A stretch of 64,000 nt of DNA from JABSQH01 sp039177505 (lineage in GTDB: Bacteria; Actinomycetota; Acidimicrobiia; Acidimicrobiales; Ilumatobacteraceae): assembly GCA_039177505.1 (NCBI GenBank), contig JBCDFR010000001.1, forward strand, positions 124,001-188,000, given 5' to 3'. Positions 1 through 7,194 of this stretch are shown piece by piece (the stretch's first letter is position 1; each line of letters begins with the position of its first letter). Made by a program: the position numbers and the translations under genes. The notes under the pieces were generated by a model, which saw only the letters and a program-made list of their open reading frames with translations, did not search any database and was not told the origin of the DNA.

Positions 1-2
1 AT

Positions 3-1241
3 CACCGCAATGCGCACCATGCGGCCGACCTCCCCAGCGCGATGCACCGCGCCACAACGATGGCCCCCCATCTCCCCGATGGCCGTTCAACGTTTGGCCT
101 TCGAGCGCGGCGCACCGGTGGCGAGGCGTGGGAGCCAACAATCATCGTCGCCGGTGGCGGCCACGTCACCGGCACCATCGACACGCCACCGCCCGGTGTT
201 GCAATCGTGATCGCAACACCGACCGCATCGGGAGAAGAGCGTTCACCAGACACGATGGACTCCGCCTCGGCGCAGCTGAGTCAAACGGAGCGGAGCTGGG
301 AACTCCGTGCGTTCGGCACACAACGCTCGGTCACACCGATCGGCGTGACCGCAGATGATCTCAACGACGTCTCGGCGTTGCTCAACGACTGCGAGATACC
401 GACCGATGCGCCGGCCGATCTCGACGAACTCGAGCCACAGTGGCACCAGGCGACCTCCGCCGACGATGAGACCGACATCGAGCTCGATCACGCCATCGTG
501 GTTGGTCTGCTCGGACCGTTGATCATCACCGACGACTCGGGCCGGCCAGCGACGTTCGAGCGGTCCAAGACGGTCGAACTGATTGCCTGGCTGGCGACGC
601 ATCGCGAACGCAGCACCCGGTCCGGGGGGCGATCCGCGCTCTGGGAGACCGACGTGCGCGACGCAACATTCGCGAACGTCGTCTCCGAGGCGCGGCGGGG
701 GCTCGCCCGACTGAGCGAACCCCCTGAAAGTGGCGAGTGGATTCCACGCACACTTTCCGACCAGCTGCCCTTGGACACCCGCGTCGTCACGGATGCGGCG
801 CTCGTCGAACATCGGCTGAGACACGCCCGCGTGCAGCCACCGCACCAGGCCATCGAGACGCTCCGTCCAGCGGTCGAGCGAATCCGTGGGATCCCGTTCT
901 CCGGCACCAACTATCTGTGGCCAGAAGCCGAAGGCATCTCCTCCCAGCTCGTTCTGTTGGCGATCACGGCCGCGTCAGAACTCGCAGCTCACGCCCTCTC
1001 ACTCGGCGATACCGAGCTTGTCTTCTGGGCGACCGGAAGAGGACTCGCGGTGCTCCCCGGCCACGAAGAACTGGTCGGGCTCCGCATGCGCGCGTACGCA
1101 CACACCGGCGATCTCGCAGGCGTCCGCCGCGAATGGGAGACGTACGAGGAGATCCTCACCGCCGATCCCTGGTCCGACGGCGAGCCGGCTGAGAAGCTCG
1201 TCGAACTACGCCAGGACTTGCTCGGCTCCCGGTCCAACTGA
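3..1241 (+). CDS. BTAD/SARP-like regulatory protein, C-terminal part (5' end lies outside the window)
   Basis: The frame is open to the left edge, so the methionine at 42 is probably internal and the gene is partial; about 412 residues are visible. The first half is an acidic, low-complexity linker. From about residue 166 there is a segment of winged-helix character (GLLGPLIITD, then TVELIAWLATHRER), followed by alpha-helical repeats ending in LAGVRREWETYEEIL, typical of the bacterial transcriptional activator domain. Acidimicrobiia often encode long membrane or LysM proteins with such a C-terminus; that the missing N-terminus is of this type is inference. A two-component pair follows 50 nt downstream on the same strand. 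Exact role unknown. Confidence 0.6.
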   Translation, partial: HRNAHHAADLPSAMHRATTMAPHLPDGRSTFGLRARRTGGEAWEPTIIVAGGGHVTGTIDTPPPGVAIVIATPTASGEERSPDTMDSASAQLSQTERSWELRAFGTQRSVTPIGVTADDLNDVSALLNDCEIPTDAPADLDELEPQWHQATSADDETDIELDHAIVVGLLGPLIITDDSGRPATFERSKTVELIAWLATHRERSTRSGGRSALWETDVRDATFANVVSEARRGLARLSEPPESGEWIPRTLSDQLPLDTRVVTDAALVEHRLRHARVQPPHQAIETLRPAVERIRGIPFSGTNYLWPEAEGISSQLVLLAITAASELAAHALSLGDTELVFWATGRGLAVLPGHEELVGLRMRAYAHTGDLAGVRREWETYEEILTADPWSDGEPAEKLVELRQDLLGSRSN

Positions 1242-1297
1242 GCCTCAAGCGTCAAGAACCGCTTAAGTCGGGGCCGCTCCCGGCCGATACGCAGGTG

Positions 1298-2065
1298 ATG
1301 GCACCCACCGCGCTCGCTCCGACTGCCGACAACGTCCCGGCGCCCCCCGCCTTTGCGCAGGGCACCACCAGCGTGCTGCTCGTCGAAGACGACGAGCGCA
1401 TCAGCGAGCCGCTCGTTCGCGTGCTGCGCGCCGAGGAGTTCGAGGTGATCCATGTCGGTACCGGTCACGACGCACTCGTGGCGATCGAGTCCGGGGTACC
1501 TGGCTTGGTACTGCTCGATCTGACGCTCCCCGACATCGACGGACTCGACGTGTGCCGCAAGGCGCGGGCGAACGATGCCGAACTACCGATCATCATGCTC
1601 ACCGCTCGGGCCGAGGAGACCGACGTGATCGTCGGCCTCAACGCCGGCGCCGACGACTACGTGGCCAAGCCGTTCCGACTGGCCGAGCTGGTCGCCCGCA
1701 TCCGCGCCCGCCTGCGTGTGGCCGATCAGGCCGGCTCACATAACAGTGCTGCTGCGCTCGCCGGAGCGGGCATCGAACTCGACGCCGAGGCGCGCCGCTG
1801 CTTCGTGCTCGACGACGGTGACGAGCGCATCGAGGTGGAGTTGACCGGCAAGGAGTTCGACCTGCTCGAGTTCCTGATGCGCCAGCCCGGTGTGACCTTG
1901 AAGCGCGAGGAGATCATGGGCTCGGTGTGGGACGAAAACTGGTGGGGATCGACGCGCACGCTCGACACGCACACCTCCACGCTGCGCCGCAAGATCAACG
2001 ACCGCACCGATCCGCCATCGAAGATCGTCACCGTGCGCGGTGTCGGCTTCCGCTTCGAGCCGTGA
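1298..2065 (+). CDS. OmpR/PhoB-family response regulator
   Basis: DNA-binding response regulator of 255 aa. The receiver domain shows the acidic pair D31-D32, phospho-acceptor D74 in the VLLD motif, T102 and K124 (VAKPF). The C-terminal winged helix (about 155-255) contains GKEFDLLEFL, the WWGSTRTLDTHTSTLRRKI recognition region and VRGVGFRFEP. The N-terminus has an unusual 20-residue Ala/Pro-rich extension before the first beta strand. A GTG at 1295 is directly next to the ATG chosen. The cognate histidine kinase starts 66 nt downstream, so the two probably form one operon. The signal is unknown. Confidence 0.93.
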   Translation: MAPTALAPTADNVPAPPAFAQGTTSVLLVEDDERISEPLVRVLRAEEFEVIHVGTGHDALVAIESGVPGLVLLDLTLPDIDGLDVCRKARANDAELPIIMLTARAEETDVIVGLNAGADDYVAKPFRLAELVARIRARLRVADQAGSHNSAAALAGAGIELDAEARRCFVLDDGDERIEVELTGKEFDLLEFLMRQPGVTLKREEIMGSVWDENWWGSTRTLDTHTSTLRRKINDRTDPPSKIVTVRGVGFRFEP

Positions 2066-2131
2066 CCATCGGGCGCGCTCGTCGAGTAGTCCGCGGCGAT
2101 CTCTACGCCAGCGGTCGTCGAGGAGACTGAC

Positions 2132-3169
2132 GTGCGCCGCCGCCTGGTCGCGTCGACCGTCACCGTGGTGGTGGTGGTCATCGGCGTGTTGCTCGTGCCG
2201 GTTGTGCTCGTCGTGCGCGACGCCGAGGGCGGCGACGTGCCCGGCGAGGTGTTCATTCGACTCGCCGTGATCGCGGCGACGGCAATCGCCGCGGCGGCCC
2301 TGTTGGCTTGGGTGCAAGCTCGCCAGCTGGCCCGGCCTCTCGAGCGTCTGTCGCGGGCTGCGTCCCGGCTCGGCGAGGGCGACTTCAGCATCACCGGACC
2401 GCCGCCGTCCGGGATCGACGAGATCGACGACATCTCGCGATCGCTGCGGCTGTCGGCCAGCCGCGTGGGACGAATGCTCGACGCCGAGCGCGGCTTCACC
2501 GCCGACGCAACCCATCAGCTCCGCACGGGGCTGACGGCGATCATGATGCGACTCGAACTGCTGGAGCGCTCGGCCGATCCGGTCGTCACTGCGGAGGCAG
2601 CAGCGGTGCTGGCCCAAGCGCACGACTTGAACCAGACCCTCGACGAGTTGTTGCGCGTTGCCCGTCAGGGCAGCACTGGCGAACGAGCCGAACTCGATCT
2701 CACTGCGATCGTCGACGGCCACGTCGCCGACTGGCAGCCGCGCTACGACCGAGCGCGCCGCCAGCTGGTGGTGACCACCGGTCATGTCGACACCGTTGTC
2801 GGCACGCCGGGCCTCGTCGGCCAGGTGCTCGGCATCCTCTTCGACAATGCTCTCCGACACGGCTCAGGCACCGTCGCCGTTCTCGTACAGGACGTGTCGG
2901 TGACCATCGAAGACGAGGGCGCCGGCATCCAGACCAAGAAGGTGGCGACGTTGTTCGATCGCCAGACGGATCATCGCGCGGCGCACGGTCGCGGACTTGC
3001 GCTGGCTCGCCGGCTCGCGGAATCCGACGGCGGTCGACTCGAACTCGTGCGCACCCAGCCCGCCACGTTCCGCCTGACGATGCCGCCACTCGCCGAAACT
3101 CCGGGGATTCTGGGCGAAACACGCACGTCGCGGCAAACGGAACCGACGCCGTCGCCGCTCACTTCCTGA
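2132..3169 (+). CDS. Two-component sensor histidine kinase
   Basis: Membrane sensor kinase of 345 aa, partner of the preceding regulator. Two hydrophobic segments (about 7-28 and 44-62) are separated by only a short loop, so there is no large extracellular sensor domain. HAMP-like linker 63-115; H box ADATHQLRT with phospho-acceptor H128; N box LFDNALRHG; G boxes DEGAGI and HGRGLALARRL. The GTG start is preceded by GAGGAG. The last ~25 codons lie inside a copy of the ~55-bp repeat at 3092-3147, so the C-terminal tail may have been acquired from that element. Confidence 0.92.
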   Translation: MRRRLVASTVTVVVVVIGVLLVPVVLVVRDAEGGDVPGEVFIRLAVIAATAIAAAALLAWVQARQLARPLERLSRAASRLGEGDFSITGPPPSGIDEIDDISRSLRLSASRVGRMLDAERGFTADATHQLRTGLTAIMMRLELLERSADPVVTAEAAAVLAQAHDLNQTLDELLRVARQGSTGERAELDLTAIVDGHVADWQPRYDRARRQLVVTTGHVDTVVGTPGLVGQVLGILFDNALRHGSGTVAVLVQDVSVTIEDEGAGIQTKKVATLFDRQTDHRAAHGRGLALARRLAESDGGRLELVRTQPATFRLTMPPLAETPGILGETRTSRQTEPTPSPLTS

Positions 3170-3218
3170 ACAGTTCGCGGAGACATGCGCAAAGCGCACG
3201 GAATCCCCGGTTTTTCGG
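3092..3218. repeat. Inverted pair of a ~55-bp dispersed repeat (locus 1)
   Basis: A + strand copy spans about 3092-3147 and overlaps the 3' end of the histidine kinase gene. A reverse-complement copy spans about 3168-3218 in the gap before clpB. The arms CCGGGGATTC (3101-3110) and GAATCCCCGG (3201-3210) are exact inverted repeats. The block CGCACGGAATCCCCGGTTTT plus TCGG at 3195-3218 is identical to 53391-53414. The gap 3170-3226 lies between convergent genes and holds nothing else recognisable. Confidence 0.7.
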
Positions 3219-3226
3219 GAGGGCGG

Positions 3227-5737
3227 TTAGCCGGCTGAGACGAGGAGGGGGCCGACGGAGCCGAGCTCGTCGTCGGTGGAGCCGGCGCGGACCACGATGG
3301 TCCCGCCCTCTTGCACCTTGCCCTCCAAGATCAACAACGAGGCCTGGTCGCCGATCTCGCGCTGGATCACCCGCTTCAGCGGTCGAGCACCGAACGCCGG
3401 ATCGAACCCCTCTCTCGCGAGTTGCGCCATCGCTTCGGAATCGACATCAAGACCGATGCGCCGTTCCGCGAGCCGGTCACGCAAGCGACCGAGCTGCACT
3501 TCGACGATCCGCTCCAAGTCGTCCTCCGACAGCGAGCGGAACCGGATGATGTCGTCGATGCGGTTGATGAACTCAGGCTTGAAGAACTCCAGGGGATCGC
3601 CGGGCAAGTTCGACGTCATGATCAACACCACGTTGGTGAAGTCGACCGTGCGACCCTGACCGTCGGTGAGCCGCCCATCGTCGAGCAACTGCAGCAACGT
3701 GTTGAACACGTCGGGGTGGGCCTTTTCGATCTCGTCGAGGAGCACCACCGAATACGGGCGACGCCGCACGGCTTCGGTGAGCTGGCCGCCCTCGTCGTAA
3801 CCGACATAACCGGGGGGCGCACCGATGAGGCGTGACACGGAGAACTTCTCCATGTATTCGCCCATGTCGATCCGCACCATTGCCTTCTCGTCATCGAACA
3901 AGAACTCGGCAAGCGCCCGCGCCAGCTCGGTCTTGCCGACGCCCGTCGGGCCGAGGAACATGAATGACCCGATCGGCCGGTTGGGATCCGACAAGCCAGC
4001 ACGGCTGCGCCGGATCGCGTTGGCCACGGCAGTGACCGCGTCGTCCTGGCCGATCACCCGCTCGTGCAACAGGTCTTCGAGGTGCACGAGCTTCTGCGTC
4101 TCGGACTGCATCAGGCGCGACAACGGAATGCCCGTCGACTTGGCGACGACCTCGGCGATGTCTTCGGCGTCGACCTCTTCTTTCAGGAACGCGTTCTCTT
4201 CCTGCAGCTCGTCGAGGTGCGTGGTGGCCTCCTCGATGCGCCGCTCCAGCTCGGGGATCCGGCCGTAGCGCATCTCGGCGGCGAGGTTGAGATCGGTCTC
4301 GCGCTCAACCGCGGTCTTCAGCTCTTCCAACTCTTCCTTGAGCGCACGGATCGCTTCGATCGCCTGCTTCTCCTGCTCCCAGCGCTCCTTCATCCCAACG
4401 ACTTGGGCGTTGAGGCCCGCGAGCTCGTCGTGCAGCGCTTCGAGGCGCTCCTTCGACGCGTCGTCCGACTCCTTCTCGAGCGCCACCTGCTCGATCTCGA
4501 GCTGCAGAATGCGCCGCTCGACCACGTCGATCTCGGTGGGCAACGAGTCGATCTCGATGCGCAACTTCGACGCCGCCTCGTCGACCAAGTCGATCGCCTT
4601 GTCGGGCAGGAAGCGGCTTGTGATGTAACGATCGGACAGCGCGGCCGCACTGAGCAGCGCCGAGTCTTGGATGCGCACACCGTGGTGCACCTCGTAGCGC
4701 TCCTTCAGCCCGCGCAGGATGCCGACGGTGTCCTCCACCGACGGCTCACCGACGTACACCTGCTGGAACCGGCGCTCGAGCGCCGGGTCCTTCTCGATGT
4801 GCTTGCGGTACTCGTCGAGAGTGGTCGCGCCAATCATCCGCAGCTCACCACGCGCGAGCATCGGCTTGATCATGTTGCCGGCGTCCATCGCACCCTCGGC
4901 GCCGCCCGCGCCGACGATCGTGTGCAGCTCGTCGACAAAGGTGATCACCTCACCCTCGGCGTCGGTGATCTCCTTGAGCACAGCCTTCAAACGCTCTTCG
5001 AACTCGCCGCGGTACTTGGCGCCCGCCAGCATCGAGGCGATGTCGAGCGCGATGAGGCGCTTGTTCTTCAATCCCTCAGGAACGTAGCCCTCGGCGAAAC
5101 GGATCGCCAGGCCTTCGACGATTGCCGTCTTGCCCACGCCCGGCTCGCCGATGAGCACCGGGTTGTTCTTGGTACGCCGCGACAAAACCTGGATCGTGCG
5201 GCGGATCTCCTCGTCGCGGCCGATGACCGGGTCGATCTTGCCGTCGGCGGCACGAGCGGTGAGGTCTTGGCCGTACTGCTCGAGCGCGGCGAAGGTGTCC
5301 TCGGGGTTCTGGTCGGTGACACGGTGTGAACCGCGCACGTCCTTCAACGCCTGCAGCAGCTCTTCGGAGCCGATGTCGAGGCGGCTATTCATCGCCAACA
5401 GCAAGTGCTCGACCGACAAGAAGTCGTCGCGCAAGTCCTTCTGGTACTTCTCGGCGTTGGCGACGGTGTTGGAGAGCTCCTTGCTCATCCGTGGCTCGTC
5501 GCCGCCGTAGGCCTTGGGGAGTTTGTCGACCGCTTCCTCGGCGCGATTGCGGACCATCAGGGGTGCCAGGCCGAGCTTGGCCAACACGGCCGGGACGATC
5601 GTGCCGTCCTGGCGCATCATCGCCCCGAGCACGTGGTCGGGTGTCAGTTCAGGGTTCGACTTGGCCTTGGCGTCGTCGATCGCGCCGGCGAAAGCCTCCT
5701 GGGTCTTGATGGTCCACTTCTTCGGGTCGAATGCCAT
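3227..5737 (-). CDS. clpB: ATP-dependent disaggregase ClpB
   Basis: AAA+ disaggregase that works with DnaK/DnaJ/GrpE (encoded at 36.6-40.3 kb) to rescue aggregated proteins in the cytoplasm. The 836 residues show the Clp N-domain (1-145), NBD1 with Walker A GEPGVGKT (197-204) and Walker B VITFVDE (264-270), the coiled-coil middle domain (about 400-520) and NBD2 with Walker A GPTGVGKT (596-603) and GYDEGGQLTEAV. In NBD2 the stretch between MTSN and FKPEFINRID is only a few residues, about 20 fewer than usual for ClpB, which accounts for much of the short length (typical ~860). A HAIR-like site lies 68 nt upstream of the ATG, consistent with HspR control. Confidence 0.97.
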   Translation of the reverse strand: MAFDPKKWTIKTQEAFAGAIDDAKAKSNPELTPDHVLGAMMRQDGTIVPAVLAKLGLAPLMVRNRAEEAVDKLPKAYGGDEPRMSKELSNTVANAEKYQKDLRDDFLSVEHLLLAMNSRLDIGSEELLQALKDVRGSHRVTDQNPEDTFAALEQYGQDLTARAADGKIDPVIGRDEEIRRTIQVLSRRTKNNPVLIGEPGVGKTAIVEGLAIRFAEGYVPEGLKNKRLIALDIASMLAGAKYRGEFEERLKAVLKEITDAEGEVITFVDELHTIVGAGGAEGAMDAGNMIKPMLARGELRMIGATTLDEYRKHIEKDPALERRFQQVYVGEPSVEDTVGILRGLKERYEVHHGVRIQDSALLSAAALSDRYITSRFLPDKAIDLVDEAASKLRIEIDSLPTEIDVVERRILQLEIEQVALEKESDDASKERLEALHDELAGLNAQVVGMKERWEQEKQAIEAIRALKEELEELKTAVERETDLNLAAEMRYGRIPELERRIEEATTHLDELQEENAFLKEEVDAEDIAEVVAKSTGIPLSRLMQSETQKLVHLEDLLHERVIGQDDAVTAVANAIRRSRAGLSDPNRPIGSFMFLGPTGVGKTELARALAEFLFDDEKAMVRIDMGEYMEKFSVSRLIGAPPGYVGYDEGGQLTEAVRRRPYSVVLLDEIEKAHPDVFNTLLQLLDDGRLTDGQGRTVDFTNVVLIMTSNLPGDPLEFFKPEFINRIDDIIRFRSLSEDDLERIVEVQLGRLRDRLAERRIGLDVDSEAMAQLAREGFDPAFGARPLKRVIQREIGDQASLLILEGKVQEGGTIVVRAGSTDDELGSVGPLLVSAG

Positions 5738-5804
5738 GTGCTGCTGCTTCCGTGATGATGTGTCTCGGCGGAGTCACGGCGCGGTGAGCGTCGTTATCAA
5801 TAAT

Positions 5805-5825
5805 CTTGAGTCATATGATATCAGG
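5805..5825 (-). promoter_or_regulatory. HAIR-like HspR operator upstream of clpB
   Basis: Read on the - strand: CCTGATA-N7-ACTCAAG. The right half matches the HAIR consensus (CTTGAGT-N7-ACTCAAG) exactly; the left half matches 4 of 7. It ends 68 nt from the clpB ATG and overlaps the last bases of the upstream DUF3445 gene. The hspR gene is at 36169-36579. Confidence 0.6.
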
Positions 5826-6692
5826 ATCGGGGGAGGCTTCCTCCAGGTGGCGAACCAGTTCTGCGGCCGCCGAGGCAAGGCCCTTGTAGGCCAACACGTC
5901 GCCCGGCCAGGCCCCCACAGCGGCCGCCAACTCGGCTCGGCCGCCGCTCGCGACCACCGCTGGTACGGGAGTCACGTAGGTGCGGATGGTGAACACGATC
6001 GCGCCCGTGCGCGGCAGGCGGCGCAGCGTCTCGCGCTCGACGCGCACGTAGAACTCGTCGGGGGCGGCGTGCTCGGCGGGACCCGTTCGGATCGACGCGA
6101 CCGGGGTGAAGTGGTCGGGCGTGTCGATCAGCGTCCACCCCAGGCGCCAGAAGCTGCGCGCCGGGTCGAGGCGCCCCAGTGCATCGTCGATCGGGCGCGC
6201 CAGCTGATCGTTGAGGCGCGGCACCGGGGCGTGCACCTCGGCCATGGTCAGACTGAGCTTCGAGCGCAGGTCCCAGCGGTTGGGGAAACATACCGACCCA
6301 CCGCCGAAGATGAGGCGGCCGGCGCGCTCGACGAGGAGTACAAGGTCGTCTGGCACGAGCCGTGCGGCTGCGTCGAGCGGGTGCAGCGCGCGATCGATCG
6401 AGGCATCTCGCTCGGGATGCACCGCGGCGAGGTGCTCTTCGATCATCGCCGCAAGCTCGTTCGACTCGTCGATGATGCCGTCGTCGATCGAAGCGAACAC
6501 GACATCGGGATGATCTGCCATCAACTCGGGCTTGGCCGCAATCAACTCGTCGGCCTCGGGTCCGAACTCGATCCAGTCAACCTCGGCGAGCGGCCGCAAC
6601 CCCAGCCGCCACCGGAACTCATCGGGCGAACGCGGGCCCGGCCCGTCGCGATACGGCAGATACGGCGCCCGATCGGCCACGGCCCCGAACAT
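5811..6692 (-). CDS. DUF3445 protein, haem-dependent oxidative N-demethylase-like
   Basis: A 293-aa protein resembling the DUF3445/HDOD alpha family, whose characterised members are haem enzymes that oxidatively demethylate amines. Family-like features are PYRDGPGPRSPDEF near the N-terminus, the CFPNRWDLRSKLS motif followed by IHAPVP-like VHAPVPRLN, and RVERETLRRLPRTGAIVFTIRTY near the C-terminus. The start at 6692 is chosen because a TAGCGT -10 box (6700-6705) lies 7 nt upstream; an in-frame start at 6722 is less likely. No reductase subunit is encoded next to it, so the electron donor is unknown. It is followed on the same strand by clpB after a 73-nt gap. Confidence 0.6.
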   Translation of the reverse strand: MFGAVADRAPYLPYRDGPGPRSPDEFRWRLGLRPLAEVDWIEFGPEADELIAAKPELMADHPDVVFASIDDGIIDESNELAAMIEEHLAAVHPERDASIDRALHPLDAAARLVPDDLVLLVERAGRLIFGGGSVCFPNRWDLRSKLSLTMAEVHAPVPRLNDQLARPIDDALGRLDPARSFWRLGWTLIDTPDHFTPVASIRTGPAEHAAPDEFYVRVERETLRRLPRTGAIVFTIRTYVTPVPAVVASGGRAELAAAVGAWPGDVLAYKGLASAAAELVRHLEEASPDPDII

Positions 6693-6699
6693 GGTGTTG

Positions 6700-6705
6700 A
6701 CGCTA
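6700..6705 (-). promoter_or_regulatory. -10 box TAGCGT, leaderless promoter
   Basis: TAGCGT on the - strand ends 7 nt before the ATG at 6692, placing the predicted transcription start at or next to the start codon of the DUF3445 gene. Confidence 0.5.
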
Positions 6706-6722
6706 CAACCACACGCCGACAA

Positions 6723-7194
6723 CCGCGGTTGGTGGCCAGCTGTGGGCCGATTCGTTCAGCGGTCGACATCGACCGTGATCGCTACGGCGCCGCGCACAAG
6801 AAGACAGTGCCATCGTGCCCGACAGGTCGAGGTTCGGTCGTGCGCAGATCGTGTTCACCGCGGCCACATCATGGATGTCCACCTCGTCGGCCCACGGCTG
6901 ATTACCTCCGGCAGTTGGGTGACGCCGAATCACGCTCGACGATCGCGCCCTCGACGATCTGGATGGTGGTTTCCCGGCCCGACTCCGGGGTGACTCTGCT
7001 TGGCCCGCCAAGTTGTCACACACGACCACGGCAGCGGTGAGCGAATGCGCCACCTGTGGGCCGTTTCGCTCACCGGACGCCGAACCGATCGCCACCGGTG
7101 AGGGAACGCGCCACCTCGGGCGCGACGGCTCGACCCGGCGACGGGCGACCTGGGAGACTGGCCGCGCACGCGTCGAGGGGACGAGGGGGTCGCA
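6723..7194. other. Intergenic stretch with short repeats, no supported gene
   Basis: A 472-bp gap between the DUF3445 gene (-) and the monooxygenase-esterase gene (+). It contains a 10-bp inverted repeat GGTGAGCGAA (7036-7045) / TTCGCTCACC (7064-7073), an imperfect direct repeat 7036-7061 / 7097-7121, and a 22-bp near-repeat at 6741-6762 / 7055-7076 with three mismatches. No open frame here has a recognisable product. It may be a decayed mobile or gene remnant, but the source cannot be named. Confidence 0.45.

Noticed and set aside
4064..5329. A 421-residue + strand frame opposite clpB
   Set aside because: Antisense shadow of clpB with Leu/Asp/Arg-rich low-complexity composition.
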